Translations under genes and position numbers: made by a program | In this document: piece after piece, positions 1 through 6,100 of the stretch | Layout: each line of letters opens with the position of its first letter | How positions within the stretch are numbered: position 1 is the first letter of the stretch | Assembly (NCBI GenBank): GCA_036260415.1 | Contig: DASZZX010000054.1 | Coordinates: 1 to 13,326 of the forward strand | Source of the DNA: DASZZX01 sp036260415 | GTDB taxonomy: Bacteria > Actinomycetota > Nitriliruptoria > Nitriliruptorales > JAHWKO01 | Length of the DNA: 13,326 bases | Direction: 5' to 3' | The notes under the pieces: model-generated | What the model saw: the letters and a program-made list of their open reading frames with translations, nothing else | What the model was told of the DNA's origin: nothing | The model's database searches: none

Positions 1-73
1 GCCGGGCACGCCCGCGCGGTGCCTGTGCCTCCATCATGTCCGGGCGCGTCAGCGGCCACCGCGGGATGCATGC

Positions 74-1051
74 ATGACCACCAGCGTGCACGTCAGAGAC
101 CCCCGCCCCGAGGCGGAGACCCGACTGCCTCGCGGCTACCAGGCACGCGTGCTCGAACCCTCGCCCCCGGCGAATTGTGATCCGGACTGGTACGCGGACG
201 ACCCGACCGACCCCCGCGGCGCCGCGGGCCTGGTGGTCTCACCCACCAGCGACGGGCAGCTCAGCTGGGAGCGGCTCGTCACGGCCCGTCCCGAGCTCGA
301 GGCGTTCGCCCGCGACCACTGGCTGGGCCCACGGCGGCGGCTCGCTCAGCTGCCCAGTTCGTTCGCGGCGACACGTGCGGCAGGGCACCAGGCCGCCTTC
401 TTCGTGGTCTCGCCGGCCCGGCACGCTGCCACCGGCAAGCTCGGGCTGCGGTGGACCCGGGGCGGGTTCGGCACCCCGTTCTTCGGTGACGACGAGCAGA
501 TCCGCATCGAAGGCGACCGACTGGTGGTCCAGCACCGCGACCGGGTGCGCTCACAGCAGCTGACCACGCTGATCGATGCGGCGGAGTTCGTCGGCATCCC
601 CTACCGCGAGCCGTGGTTCGAGGGGTTCCACGACCCGCCCGCGCCTGCCGGCCCCGACGTCCCGCTGACGGTCGATCCGGCCGGCGCCGCCGCGCTCGAC
701 GACTGGTTCGGGTTCGCCACCGCCGTGCTGGAGGAACTGCGTCGCACAAGGGCCGCGAGGGACGTGAGCCGGGTCCAGCTGTGGCCCGAGCACTTCGATC
801 CCGCCGTCGAGCAAGGTGGCCCCGACGCGGGGCAGCGCGCCAGCTACGGCGCGTCCCCCGGTGACGACGCCCACCCCGAGCCGTACCTGTACGTGGCGGC
901 CTGGGGCGGGATCGACAGGTCCGACCCCTACTGGAACGACACCGCCTTCAACGGCGCCAGCCTGGCCTACGCCGAGCTGCTAGCAGCCGACGACCAGTAC
1001 GCGACCGCCCTCGACTTCCTCGGACACGGCCACCGCCGGTTGACTGGCTGA
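74..1051 (+). CDS. conserved hypothetical actinobacterial protein
   Basis: This encodes a 325-residue protein that I cannot assign to a characterised function. It has no signal peptide or obvious membrane segment and looks cytoplasmic. The C-terminal part carries a run of conserved-looking motifs: WPEHFDPAV near residue 236, then ASYGASPGDDAHPEPYLYVA near residues 256-275, and WNDTAFNGASLAYAELL near 287-303. A domain with the pattern WPEHFD / SYG.SPGD / EPY.YV occurs in actinobacterial proteins of unknown function of the DUF5996 type; I offer that resemblance from memory only. The start is the first ATG of a long, high-GC3 reading frame. The upstream ribosome binding site is weak, so the exact start is not certain. 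The gene stands alone on the plus strand, with 327 bp of apparently non-coding DNA before the next gene. Confidence 0.75.
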   Translation: MTTSVHVRDPRPEAETRLPRGYQARVLEPSPPANCDPDWYADDPTDPRGAAGLVVSPTSDGQLSWERLVTARPELEAFARDHWLGPRRRLAQLPSSFAATRAAGHQAAFFVVSPARHAATGKLGLRWTRGGFGTPFFGDDEQIRIEGDRLVVQHRDRVRSQQLTTLIDAAEFVGIPYREPWFEGFHDPPAPAGPDVPLTVDPAGAAALDDWFGFATAVLEELRRTRAARDVSRVQLWPEHFDPAVEQGGPDAGQRASYGASPGDDAHPEPYLYVAAWGGIDRSDPYWNDTAFNGASLAYAELLAADDQYATALDFLGHGHRRLTG

Positions 1052-1378
1052 CCCGCGCTGTGCTCATGAACTCGCGCAGCACCAGCAAATCGATCCCGCG
1101 CTCGCCAGTTCGGTGCCATGTCCGCCATGTCGCGGGACCACGACCTTCACCTTCTACCGACTGCGGGCTCCACCCGACTCCTCGCCGCCACCGGCAAGGC
1201 CGATGCCGACCTGCTCGACGGCAAGGACCTCGCTTAGTGCTTCGACTTTCGGGCGACGCGTCCCGAACCGTGGTTGTGCGCGTCCGCTGACTTCGGCGAC
1301 AGTGTGCATAACGCTCCGCCGGGGGGCACAGGGCCACGAGTGCCGCCATCGGCGGGCTCTTTACCGAGGAGACTTCTG
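1052..1378. other. intergenic region with no convincing gene
   Basis: This 327-base gap separates two plus-strand genes. The frame 1118-1237 (plus) could encode a 39-residue peptide ending ADADLLDGKDLA, but it lacks a ribosome binding site and I do not call it. Near the 3' end, CCGCC (1343-1347) and GGCGG (1351-1355) form a 5-bp hairpin with a 3-base loop, followed by GCTCTTT. It sits about 25 bases upstream of the next start and could be a leader structure. The promoter of the downstream gene presumably lies here, but I see no consensus -35/-10 pair. Confidence 0.4.
1366..1371 (+). promoter_or_regulatory. ribosome binding site deciding the start of the DHFR-like gene
   Basis: GAGGAG lies seven bases upstream of the ATG at 1379. 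This selects that ATG over in-frame upstream candidates such as the ATG at 1274, which has no comparable site and would add 35 residues unlike the family N-terminus. Confidence 0.75.
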
Positions 1379-1942
1379 ATGCGCAGCGTAACCTACTCGA
1401 TGAACGTCTCCCTTGACGGCTACATCGTCGGGCCGGACGGCGACTTCGACTGGACGGCGCCCGACGAGGAGGTCTTTCGCTTCTGGATCGACGAGATTCG
1501 ACAGGTCGGCGTCCACCTGCTGGGAAGACGGCTGCACGAGACGATGCTGTACTGGGAGACCGCCGACCAGGATCCATCGCTCGACGACGCGGAGCTCGAA
1601 TGGGCCACGCTTTGGAAGCCACTCCCAAAGGTCGTGTTCTCCACCACGTTGTCCGCGGTGCAGGGCAATGCCCGCCTGGCCTCTGACGGCCCGGCGGAGG
1701 AGATCGGGCGTTTGCGAGCCGAGCCGGGTGAGGGCGACATCGCGATCGGCGGCGCCACTCTCGCCGCCGAGGTGGCCGCGTTGGGTCTGATCGATGAGTA
1801 CCGGGCGATGGTCTACCCGGTGCTGGTTGGCGGTGGCATTCCGTTCTTTCCCCAGCGCGAGCGCCGGGTGCATCTCGAACTCGTCGAGACCCGCACCTTC
1901 AGTTCGAGCGTCGTCTACCTCCGCTACCGCGTGGCGCGCTAG
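1379..1942 (+). CDS. dihydrofolate reductase family protein (RibD C-terminal domain)
   Basis: This is a 187-residue single-domain protein of the DHFR-like/RibD C-terminal family, which binds NADPH in a dihydrofolate-reductase fold. Most stand-alone actinobacterial members (often annotated YyaP/YwjB-like) have no proven substrate. Family hallmarks are visible: the N-terminal strand and loop SMNVSLDGYIVGPDGDFDW at residues 7-25, the LLGRRLHETM segment at 47-56, and the nucleotide-binding IAIGGATLAAEVAALGLIDE stretch at about 121-140. This is followed by YPVLVGGGIPFF and a closing strand SSVVYLRYRV. The length is normal for the family. The start is set by GAGGAG seven bases upstream. The gene is monocistronic, with a stem-loop straight after the stop. 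It is unlikely to be the cell's essential folate enzyme. Confidence 0.88.
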   Translation: MRSVTYSMNVSLDGYIVGPDGDFDWTAPDEEVFRFWIDEIRQVGVHLLGRRLHETMLYWETADQDPSLDDAELEWATLWKPLPKVVFSTTLSAVQGNARLASDGPAEEIGRLRAEPGEGDIAIGGATLAAEVAALGLIDEYRAMVYPVLVGGGIPFFPQRERRVHLELVETRTFSSSVVYLRYRVAR

Positions 1943-1946
1943 CCGG

Positions 1947-1971
1947 CTTGTCCGCCGAGCGAGCGGACGAG
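1947..1971 (+). terminator. stem-loop terminator after the DHFR-like gene
   Basis: Beginning five bases after the stop codon, bases 1947-1955 (CTTGTCCGC) pair with 1963-1971 (GCGGACGAG). They form a 9-bp stem with one G-T wobble and a 7-base loop. There is no T-run, which is common for actinomycete terminators of this kind. The position makes a transcription end the simplest reading. Confidence 0.6.
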
Positions 1972-2740
1972 CGTCCGGCACGTGGCTTGGCCGCAACCAG
2001 TCGACCCGTTCGCGCAGCGAGAGCGCAAGCGGTCTCGAGTGCCCGACAACCGTGGTTGCGGGCGGGCTACCGGATGGTCGGAGGAGCACATAGCGAAGGA
2101 GCTGCGCGCCGTTTTGATCGCAAGTTCAGTGGTGGCCAAGATCGTCGGCGGTGAGACAGTGGCCTTGGGGGTCGCCGCCCTTGCGAATCAGTTTGAGGTC
2201 CCGGTCGGGTGCGTCTCGGACGTGGCGATCTAGGGCCCGGGATCGGCACGCAGGTAGAACTGGCTTCTTGGCGCATGGGCCATCAGAGCTTCCTCCCCTT
2301 GCACCGAGTAGGTGGCGAGGCGGTCCCGTCGCGGTCGACGTCCAACAGCACGCCCTTGCCGTCGCTGGCACAGCCCGCCAGCAGCAGGCCCCGTTGCTCT
2401 CCGAGGCCAGCTTGCCATGGGTTGTCCTGCGCATCTGCTGGCGCCATCGGCCCACGACCGTTCCACACACCTGCTGCAACTGGGCGAACTCGAGCGAACC
2501 GGGCCTGTGTGGGCGACCGGAGCGCGCCTGCGGTTGTCACGACTTGTCACGGCTTGTCACGGCATGCGAGGCCACTCTGAGAGTCTGGCGAGCCCCAGCT
2601 AGCCGGGGGTTGGGCCGGTTCACGTCCGGGTTGGGTAACACCCGGGTTCTCCCGCGTGCGCGAACCGCGCCGACTCTCGCGCGACAGCCCGCACCACGTC
2701 CGCCACCGTCTTGTCGACGACAACACCCGCGAAGTTTGAG
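1972..2740. other. long stretch without an intact gene, probably degraded
   Basis: About 770 bases hold only short frames on either strand, none with consistent high-GC3 coding signal, family motifs or a good ribosome binding site. Short coding-looking pieces appear and break off. Examples are the plus-strand frame ending at 2233 (residues VVAKIVGGETVALGVAALAN) and a minus-strand frame around 2283-2400 (LLLAGCASDGKGVLLDVDRD). They do not join into a recognisable protein. Two local structures stand out: the 10-bp tandem repeat at 2534-2563, and an inverted repeat CCGGGT (2626-2631) / ACCCGG (2640-2645) with an 8-base loop. The region looks like decayed sequence next to an insertion-sequence remnant. 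Confidence 0.45.
2534..2563. repeat. three tandem copies of a 10-bp unit TTGTCACGRC
   Basis: Copies lie at 2534-2543 (TTGTCACGAC), 2544-2553 (TTGTCACGGC) and 2554-2563 (TTGTCACGGC). They differ by a single base and have an exact 10-bp period, close to one helical turn. They sit in gene-poor DNA about 180 bp from a transposase-like remnant. They could be binding sites for a protein, part of a mobile element end, or a simple slippage product. Confidence 0.85.
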
Positions 2741-2824
2741 GCGCTGGCGTGCGAGGTAGCGTTTGACGCAGCGTATGGTTGCTCGCTTGCTCTTGCCCTT
2801 GGTCAGGCGTCGACCGCGCGGCAC
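2741..2824 (-). pseudogene. remnant of an IS110-family transposase C-terminus (tentative)
   Basis: On the minus strand a short frame contains TKGKSKRATIRCVKRYLAR. This resembles the basic motif (KGKS..EAIRCLKRYLAR) near the end of IS110/IS1111-family transposases, and the comparison is from memory. In-frame sequence upstream is closed by a TGA directly before the GTG at 2824. Downstream the frame loses coding character, so only about 25-30 residues survive. No catalytic DEDD residues or serine motif are present. The fragment abuts the 3' end of the neighbouring dehydrogenase gene. It could also be a chance similarity, because it is short and arginine/lysine-rich. Confidence 0.4.
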
Positions 2825-2851
2825 GCCTCACCGGCTCCGTGTGACGCAGCT

Positions 2852-3763
2852 TCAGTCCAGGACACTTTCCCCGTGCCGAGCCCCGGCCGCGTCCACTAAC
2901 TCGGCGGCCAACTGCCAGGCTCGGTCCTGTGTTCCGACGTCGAGTTCGCGTCGTGACAGACGTCGCGGAGCGCTGCCATCGAAGTAGGTGCCCGTAAGCG
3001 TGGCGAGTTGGGGAGCGGTAGCGAGGTAGGTCAGCCGACGCCCAGCCTTCTGCGGGGAACCGGTGCGCTGCACCAACCGCAGGAACGGCCACAAGGCCCA
3101 CAAGGCAGGCATGGTCCGAGGCGTCATCGACTGTGTCATGCCGGTCCAGGCCATGCCGGGATGCAACGCGTTGATTGTGACCGCTGTCGCCTCGTAGCGT
3201 CGCGCGAAGGCGAGCGTGATCAGGAGGTTCAGCAGCTTCGTCTGCGCATAGGCGTCGCCGCCAACGAAGCCGGAGATCGACTGCACGTCTTCGAACGGGT
3301 CGCCCTTGTGCAGCTTGAACCCGGCCGAAACCACGTTGATGCAACGCCCCGGGGCGTTGACCGCCAACAACGGTAGGAGCTCCTGGCTGAGCACGAACGG
3401 CCCGAGGACGTTCATCGCCAACGTCGCCTCAACACCGTCCGTGGTCTCTCCGCGCGATTCGTACAGCCCACCCACGTTGTTGATCAGAACGTCGAGATGA
3501 GGGAACGCCGAACGGACACGGGTTGCGAGGACCGTGTTACCGCCAACCGTCGAGTGGTCCGCCTGCAGGAAAGTGACGCGAGCCGTTGGAGCCTGCCGAC
3601 AGATCGTCGCCGCGGCTTCCTCGCCCCGCTCGGCGCTCCGCCCCGTGATCACGACCTCGTGCCCACCGGAACCCAACAGGCGGGCGGCGTGATATCCGAT
3701 CCCACCCGTGCCACCTGTGACAAGCACGGTCGACCGGTGCTGCACTCGACCACCGGTGGTCAT
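2852..3763 (-). CDS. short-chain dehydrogenase/reductase (retinol dehydrogenase/LPOR-like)
   Basis: This is a 303-residue NAD(P)-dependent oxidoreductase with a Rossmann fold. The cofactor-binding glycine motif TGGTGGIG is at residues 16-23. The ITGRS turn at about 39-43 fits NADPH preference, and NNVG at 95-98 is a variant of NNAG. The catalytic Ser is in VVSAGF (about S146), with Tyr172 and Lys176 in YAQTK. The long C-terminal part after HPGMAWTGM matches the broader retinol-dehydrogenase/WW-domain-oxidoreductase-like group, which acts on various alcohols and ketones; the substrate is unknown. I chose the ATG at 3763 because GGGGGTGATC lies directly upstream; an in-frame ATG at 3847 would add 28 residues unlike the family. 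The gene is complete although it sits between damaged sequences: a transposase-like remnant downstream and a broken ABC transporter upstream on the same strand. Confidence 0.88.
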   Translation of the reverse strand: MTTGGRVQHRSTVLVTGGTGGIGYHAARLLGSGGHEVVITGRSAERGEEAAATICRQAPTARVTFLQADHSTVGGNTVLATRVRSAFPHLDVLINNVGGLYESRGETTDGVEATLAMNVLGPFVLSQELLPLLAVNAPGRCINVVSAGFKLHKGDPFEDVQSISGFVGGDAYAQTKLLNLLITLAFARRYEATAVTINALHPGMAWTGMTQSMTPRTMPALWALWPFLRLVQRTGSPQKAGRRLTYLATAPQLATLTGTYFDGSAPRRLSRRELDVGTQDRAWQLAAELVDAAGARHGESVLD

Positions 3764-3766
3764 GCT

Positions 3767-3776
3767 GATCACCCCC
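3767..3776 (-). promoter_or_regulatory. strong Shine-Dalgarno sequence for the dehydrogenase gene
   Basis: On the minus strand this reads GGGGGTGATC. It differs by one base from GGAGGTGATC, the complement of the 16S rRNA 3' end, and lies three bases before the ATG at 3763. It is the reason for preferring that start. Confidence 0.7.
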
Positions 3777-3879
3777 ACTCGCGTCACTCGTAGCATCATG
3801 CTCCCCGTGGCCGGAGACCCAGCATGTTCGACGGGGGCGCACGTCATCGTCTACATCCGCGATGCCCAGGCGGATCGGG

Positions 3880-4088
3880 CGTTCCTCCGCGATGTAGAGG
3901 GGGGCGCCACGCGGACCACACCACCAGACTGCCACAGGCCGAGCAGCAGGCCGAGGGCGGCCAGCTTGGGCCACGCGACCGCCCAGGCGTGCCGGACGCG
4001 GTCGACGTTGGGCGTCAGCGGGGTGTCGAGTGCGTCGAGCCCGGACAGTGTGTGATCTGGGCTGGGTCGTCGGTCGTGGTGGTCAACG
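3880..4088 (-). pseudogene. N-terminal fragment of an ABC transporter permease (NitT/TauT type)
   Basis: The frame seems to begin at a TTG whose TTGA overlaps the stop of the preceding ATPase gene, giving LTTTTDDPAQITH. One base shift later it continues as LSGLDALDTPLTPNVDRV and then AWPKLAALGLLLGLWQ. The last stretch is a typical first transmembrane helix of nitrate/sulfonate/taurine importer permeases. After another shift near 3928 the sequence LVVWSAWRPP can still be read, then homology stops. At least 200 residues, including all later membrane helices, are missing, so no functional permease can be made. The gene order (ATPase then permease, overlapping) is that of an ssuBC/tauBC-like operon. 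Assignment rests on the style of the helix and on context, and is moderately secure. Confidence 0.55.
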
Positions 4089-4690
4089 TTGGCCCTCTGC
4101 GGCTGCGCGGGTGGAGTGGCGGCGAACCTCGAGCCGCAGCCGCTCGGTGATCTCGCTGGCCATCTTGGCCACCGCGGGTGGTCGAGCCGGCGGGGCCGAT
4201 CGAGATCGATGGGGTAGGACGCCACCACCTTTGCCGGGCGCGAGGCAGCACGTGGACCTCGTCGCCCAGTCGGACCGCCTCGTGGACGTTGTGGGTGACG
4301 AACAGCACTGTCAGGTCGCTGTCGCACCACAGCCGTTGGAGCTCCTCGTGGAGCAGGTCCCGGGTGATGCGTCGAGCGCTGCGAAGGGTTCGTCCATCAG
4401 CATGACGTCGGCGTCCTGGGCCAGCGCCCGCGCGAGCGCCACCCGTTGCCGCATCCCGCCGGGAGAGCTCGTGGGGGCGGCGGTCGCCCACGCCGCTGAG
4501 GTGCACGCGAGCCGTCAACGTGTCCGCCAAGGCCCGGCGTTCGCTGCGGGGAACACCGCACAGTCGCAAGGCCAGGTCGATGTTGCCGCGCACGGTCCGC
4601 CAGGGGAACAGCGCCGCGTCCTGGAACAAGAGCCCGGTGTGGCCGTCGACCTCGACGGTGCCAGCGTGGGCCTGGTCGAGCCCTGCGAGG
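4083..4690 (-). pseudogene. frameshifted ABC transporter ATPase (SsuB/TauB/NrtD-like)
   Basis: All parts of the ABC ATPase after the Walker A region can be read on the minus strand, but only by changing frame repeatedly. Piece one has GLDQAHAGTVEVDG and the Q-loop LLFQDAALFPWRTV, running to PHELS. An extra base at about 4461 moves the signature SGGMRQRVALARALAQ and Walker B VMLMDEPFAALDA into another frame. A missing base near 4370 restores the first frame for ITRDLLHEELQRLW and the H-loop FVTHNVHEAVRLGDEV. Further shifts occur near 4245 (before RPAKVVASYPIDLDRPRRLD) and near 4181 (before AVAKMASEITERLRLEV), ending at a TGA at 4083-4085. A proper GxxGxGKST Walker A and everything upstream are absent or scrambled. 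The FPWRTV and SYPIDLDRPR wording is typical of aliphatic sulfonate/taurine/nitrate importers. The gene is inactive unless the shifts are sequence errors. Confidence 0.75.
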
Positions 4691-4832
4691 TGCGCTTCGT
4701 CGGGCGCTGCCCGGCCGCGCCGTCGACCGGCTGCAGGCGTGGCTGCGGTGAGCGCATTGCACGCAGCCACGACCGGACGTGCGACCACGACCTCGCGGTG
4801 GAGCCGCGCGGCAGACCAGGCCACCGGTCGAG

Positions 4833-4840
4833 GGAGGAGG
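4833..4840 (+). promoter_or_regulatory. ribosome binding site for the secreted protein
   Basis: GGAGGAGG lies six bases upstream of the ATG at 4847. It sets the start of a protein that then begins with a normal signal peptide, in preference to the longer in-frame extension upstream. Confidence 0.7.
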
Positions 4841-4846
4841 ACGACC

Positions 4847-5287
4847 ATGCGGAAGGCAGCTCACGCAGGGCTCGCCGGGCTCGTGGTGACGCTGCTGGCC
4901 CTGCCCCGCGCGGGGGGAGTGACCGCACAGAAGCCCTACCCGCCCGGCGCGGCGGCGACCTGCCCCACCTCGCAGGTGGCTCCCGGCGAGCAGACCACCT
5001 GCTCGGCAGCTGGCTTCGCGGCGGGCAGCCCGGTGCAGGTCCAGGTGAGGTGCTCGGCGGGACCGAGGACGCTCACCGGTCCTGCCGCGATGGACAGACG
5101 CCGGCGGTGGTCGCGGGCGAAGGCGAACCGCGCGGTGAGCGTCGAGCGGCTGATCGACGGCGTCTGGGGGGGGACGAACCGCCCGACGACGTCGTGCACT
5201 GCTCCAGTCGCACGTCTCCCGGTTGCGCACACCCTGCGAGGCACCTCCGAAGGGGCCGCCGTGATCCGGTCGGTGGGCCGCGGCTGA
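4847..5287 (+). CDS. short secreted protein, possibly truncated or frameshifted
   Basis: This 146-residue product starts with a clear Sec signal peptide: MRKAAHAG, a hydrophobic core LAGLVVTLLALPRAG, and probable cleavage near VTAQ. The mature start, YPPGAAATCPTSQVAPGEQ then TTCSAAGFAAGSPVQVQV, has two cysteines. It resembles the first strands of the Ig-like repeats found in actinobacterial surface proteins (pattern VAPG...C.GFA.GSPV.V). From about residue 65 onward the sequence becomes arginine-rich (DRRRRWSRAKANR) and loses beta-sandwich character. This suggests that a frameshift replaced the real C-terminus, in keeping with the many shifts in the neighbouring ABC genes. It is divergent from those genes. 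The start is well supported; the functional state is doubtful. Confidence 0.5.
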   Translation: MRKAAHAGLAGLVVTLLALPRAGGVTAQKPYPPGAAATCPTSQVAPGEQTTCSAAGFAAGSPVQVQVRCSAGPRTLTGPAAMDRRRRWSRAKANRAVSVERLIDGVWGGTNRPTTSCTAPVARLPVAHTLRGTSEGAAVIRSVGRG

Positions 5288-5527
5288 GTTCGGTCGCCAC
5301 GACGAAGCGCTGACCGTGAGGGAACCGGCGCTCGAGCGCCGCCTGCGGGGCCGCGAGCCGGGGTCGGGGGACCTCCCCAGCTTGCGCTGACCTTCCATGT
5401 GGTGGCCGACCGTCCAGCGCTCACGGCCAGTGTCGGCCGCCATGTCCCGTTGCTCTTGTCTTGTTCTTGTCTTGCCTCGGCCGACAGCGGGGTGCCGTGC
5501 AGGGACGCGGCCACTGCCGGCTGAGGG
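5288..5527. other. intergenic region downstream of the nine-gene operon
   Basis: These 240 bases lie between the 3' end of the minus-strand operon and the 3' end of the plus-strand secreted protein, so a bidirectional terminator would be expected. I do not see a long clean hairpin. The region contains the short direct repeat at 5454-5474. A minus-strand frame with GRERWTVGHHMEGQRKLG looks coding-like but is short and I could not assign it. Confidence 0.3.
5454..5474. repeat. direct repeat of TCTTGTCTTG
   Basis: Two identical 10-base copies, 5454-5463 and 5465-5474, are separated by one T. This gives a T/C/G tract that stands out from the surrounding composition. It lies about 55 bases beyond the stop of the last operon gene. 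Function is unknown; slippage is possible. Confidence 0.75.
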
Positions 5528-6100
5528 CTATGGCTGGATCGGTCGGTAAGACACGCGGACCCGGCCGTTGAACGGCGTGAGCGCGAGCGCTCCGACATAT
5601 CCAGACGAAGGTCGCAGGCGCAGGATCCGGTGGCTAGCCGGCGGCGCGGGCACGAGGGAGTCCAGCAGCCGACCGCCGCGGGCCTTGACTGCTGCCTCGT
5701 GTGCGACCCACGCTTGGAGGAAATCTCGTCCGCCGAGTGGTCGGCCGAGCACTCGACGAGACAGCCGGTCAGCTCCGGGTACCGGCCGTAGGTGTTCGAT
5801 GTCGACACCGATCTCTCCAGCGGGCGCCACCGCGACGAGCATCAGACCGCCGGCGTGCGTAACGCTGAAGGACGGACCGTCGAGGAGCAGCGGCCGCCCT
5901 GACGGAAGGTAACGGAGGGGCACATCGCATGCCGGCACCCCGAGCATGTGGCCCAGGACTAGCCGCAGGGAACCGCGCCCGGCCAAGAAGCGTCGCTGCG
6001 TGAGCGGGTCGGCCAGCTTGTTGGCACGGCGATGCTCGGCGTCGTCGGCCGACTCCACCGACAGGGTGTCCAGCCACCCGCGCCAGATGTCGACCTTCAC
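5528..6100 (-). CDS. Sfp-type 4'-phosphopantetheinyl transferase
   Basis: This 190-residue enzyme would transfer phosphopantetheine from CoA to the carrier-protein serine, here most likely the ACP encoded in the same operon. Visible motifs are RRFLAGRGSLRLVLG (residues 37-50, the CoA-binding R-rich segment), YLPSGRPLL (64-72), FSVTHAGG with His82, and the magnesium-binding GVDIEHLRP with Asp100 and Glu102. The helix WVAHEAAVKARGG follows, with Trp131, Glu135 and Lys139. In Sfp the last motif reads W..KE...K; here the first lysine is His134, which is unusual. The region between the DxE and W..KE motifs is also short. I place the start at the GTG at 6100, which shares GTGA with the stop of the upstream gene, so translation is probably coupled. 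A longer frame exists upstream but only overlaps the preceding gene. It is the last gene of the operon. Confidence 0.87.
   Translation of the reverse strand: MKVDIWRGWLDTLSVESADDAEHRRANKLADPLTQRRFLAGRGSLRLVLGHMLGVPACDVPLRYLPSGRPLLLDGPSFSVTHAGGLMLVAVAPAGEIGVDIEHLRPVPGADRLSRRVLGRPLGGRDFLQAWVAHEAAVKARGGRLLDSLVPAPPASHRILRLRPSSGYVGALALTPFNGRVRVSYRPIQP

Noticed and set aside
1118..1237. 39-residue plus-strand ORF ending ADADLLDGKDLA
   Set aside because: No ribosome binding site, no recognised family and position between genes; may be chance in high-GC DNA.
1361..2089. 242-residue minus-strand ORF opposite the DHFR-like gene
   Set aside because: It is the antisense of a well-supported gene and shows no family motifs; long antisense frames are common in GC-rich DNA.
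2593..2608. Near-palindrome CCCCAGCTAGCCGGGG
   Set aside because: Only 4-bp outer arms with an internal mismatch and no T-run or gene end nearby; too weak for a terminator or operator call.
4030..5313. 427-residue plus-strand ORF over the ABC transporter region
   Set aside because: It is antisense to recognisable ATPase motifs in its first half and out of frame with the signal-peptide protein; composition is not protein-like.
5330..5450. Minus-strand coding-like piece with GRERWTVGHHMEGQRKLG
   Set aside because: Short, no start signal, frame interrupted on both sides and no family I can name; possibly a remnant but not supportable as a gene.
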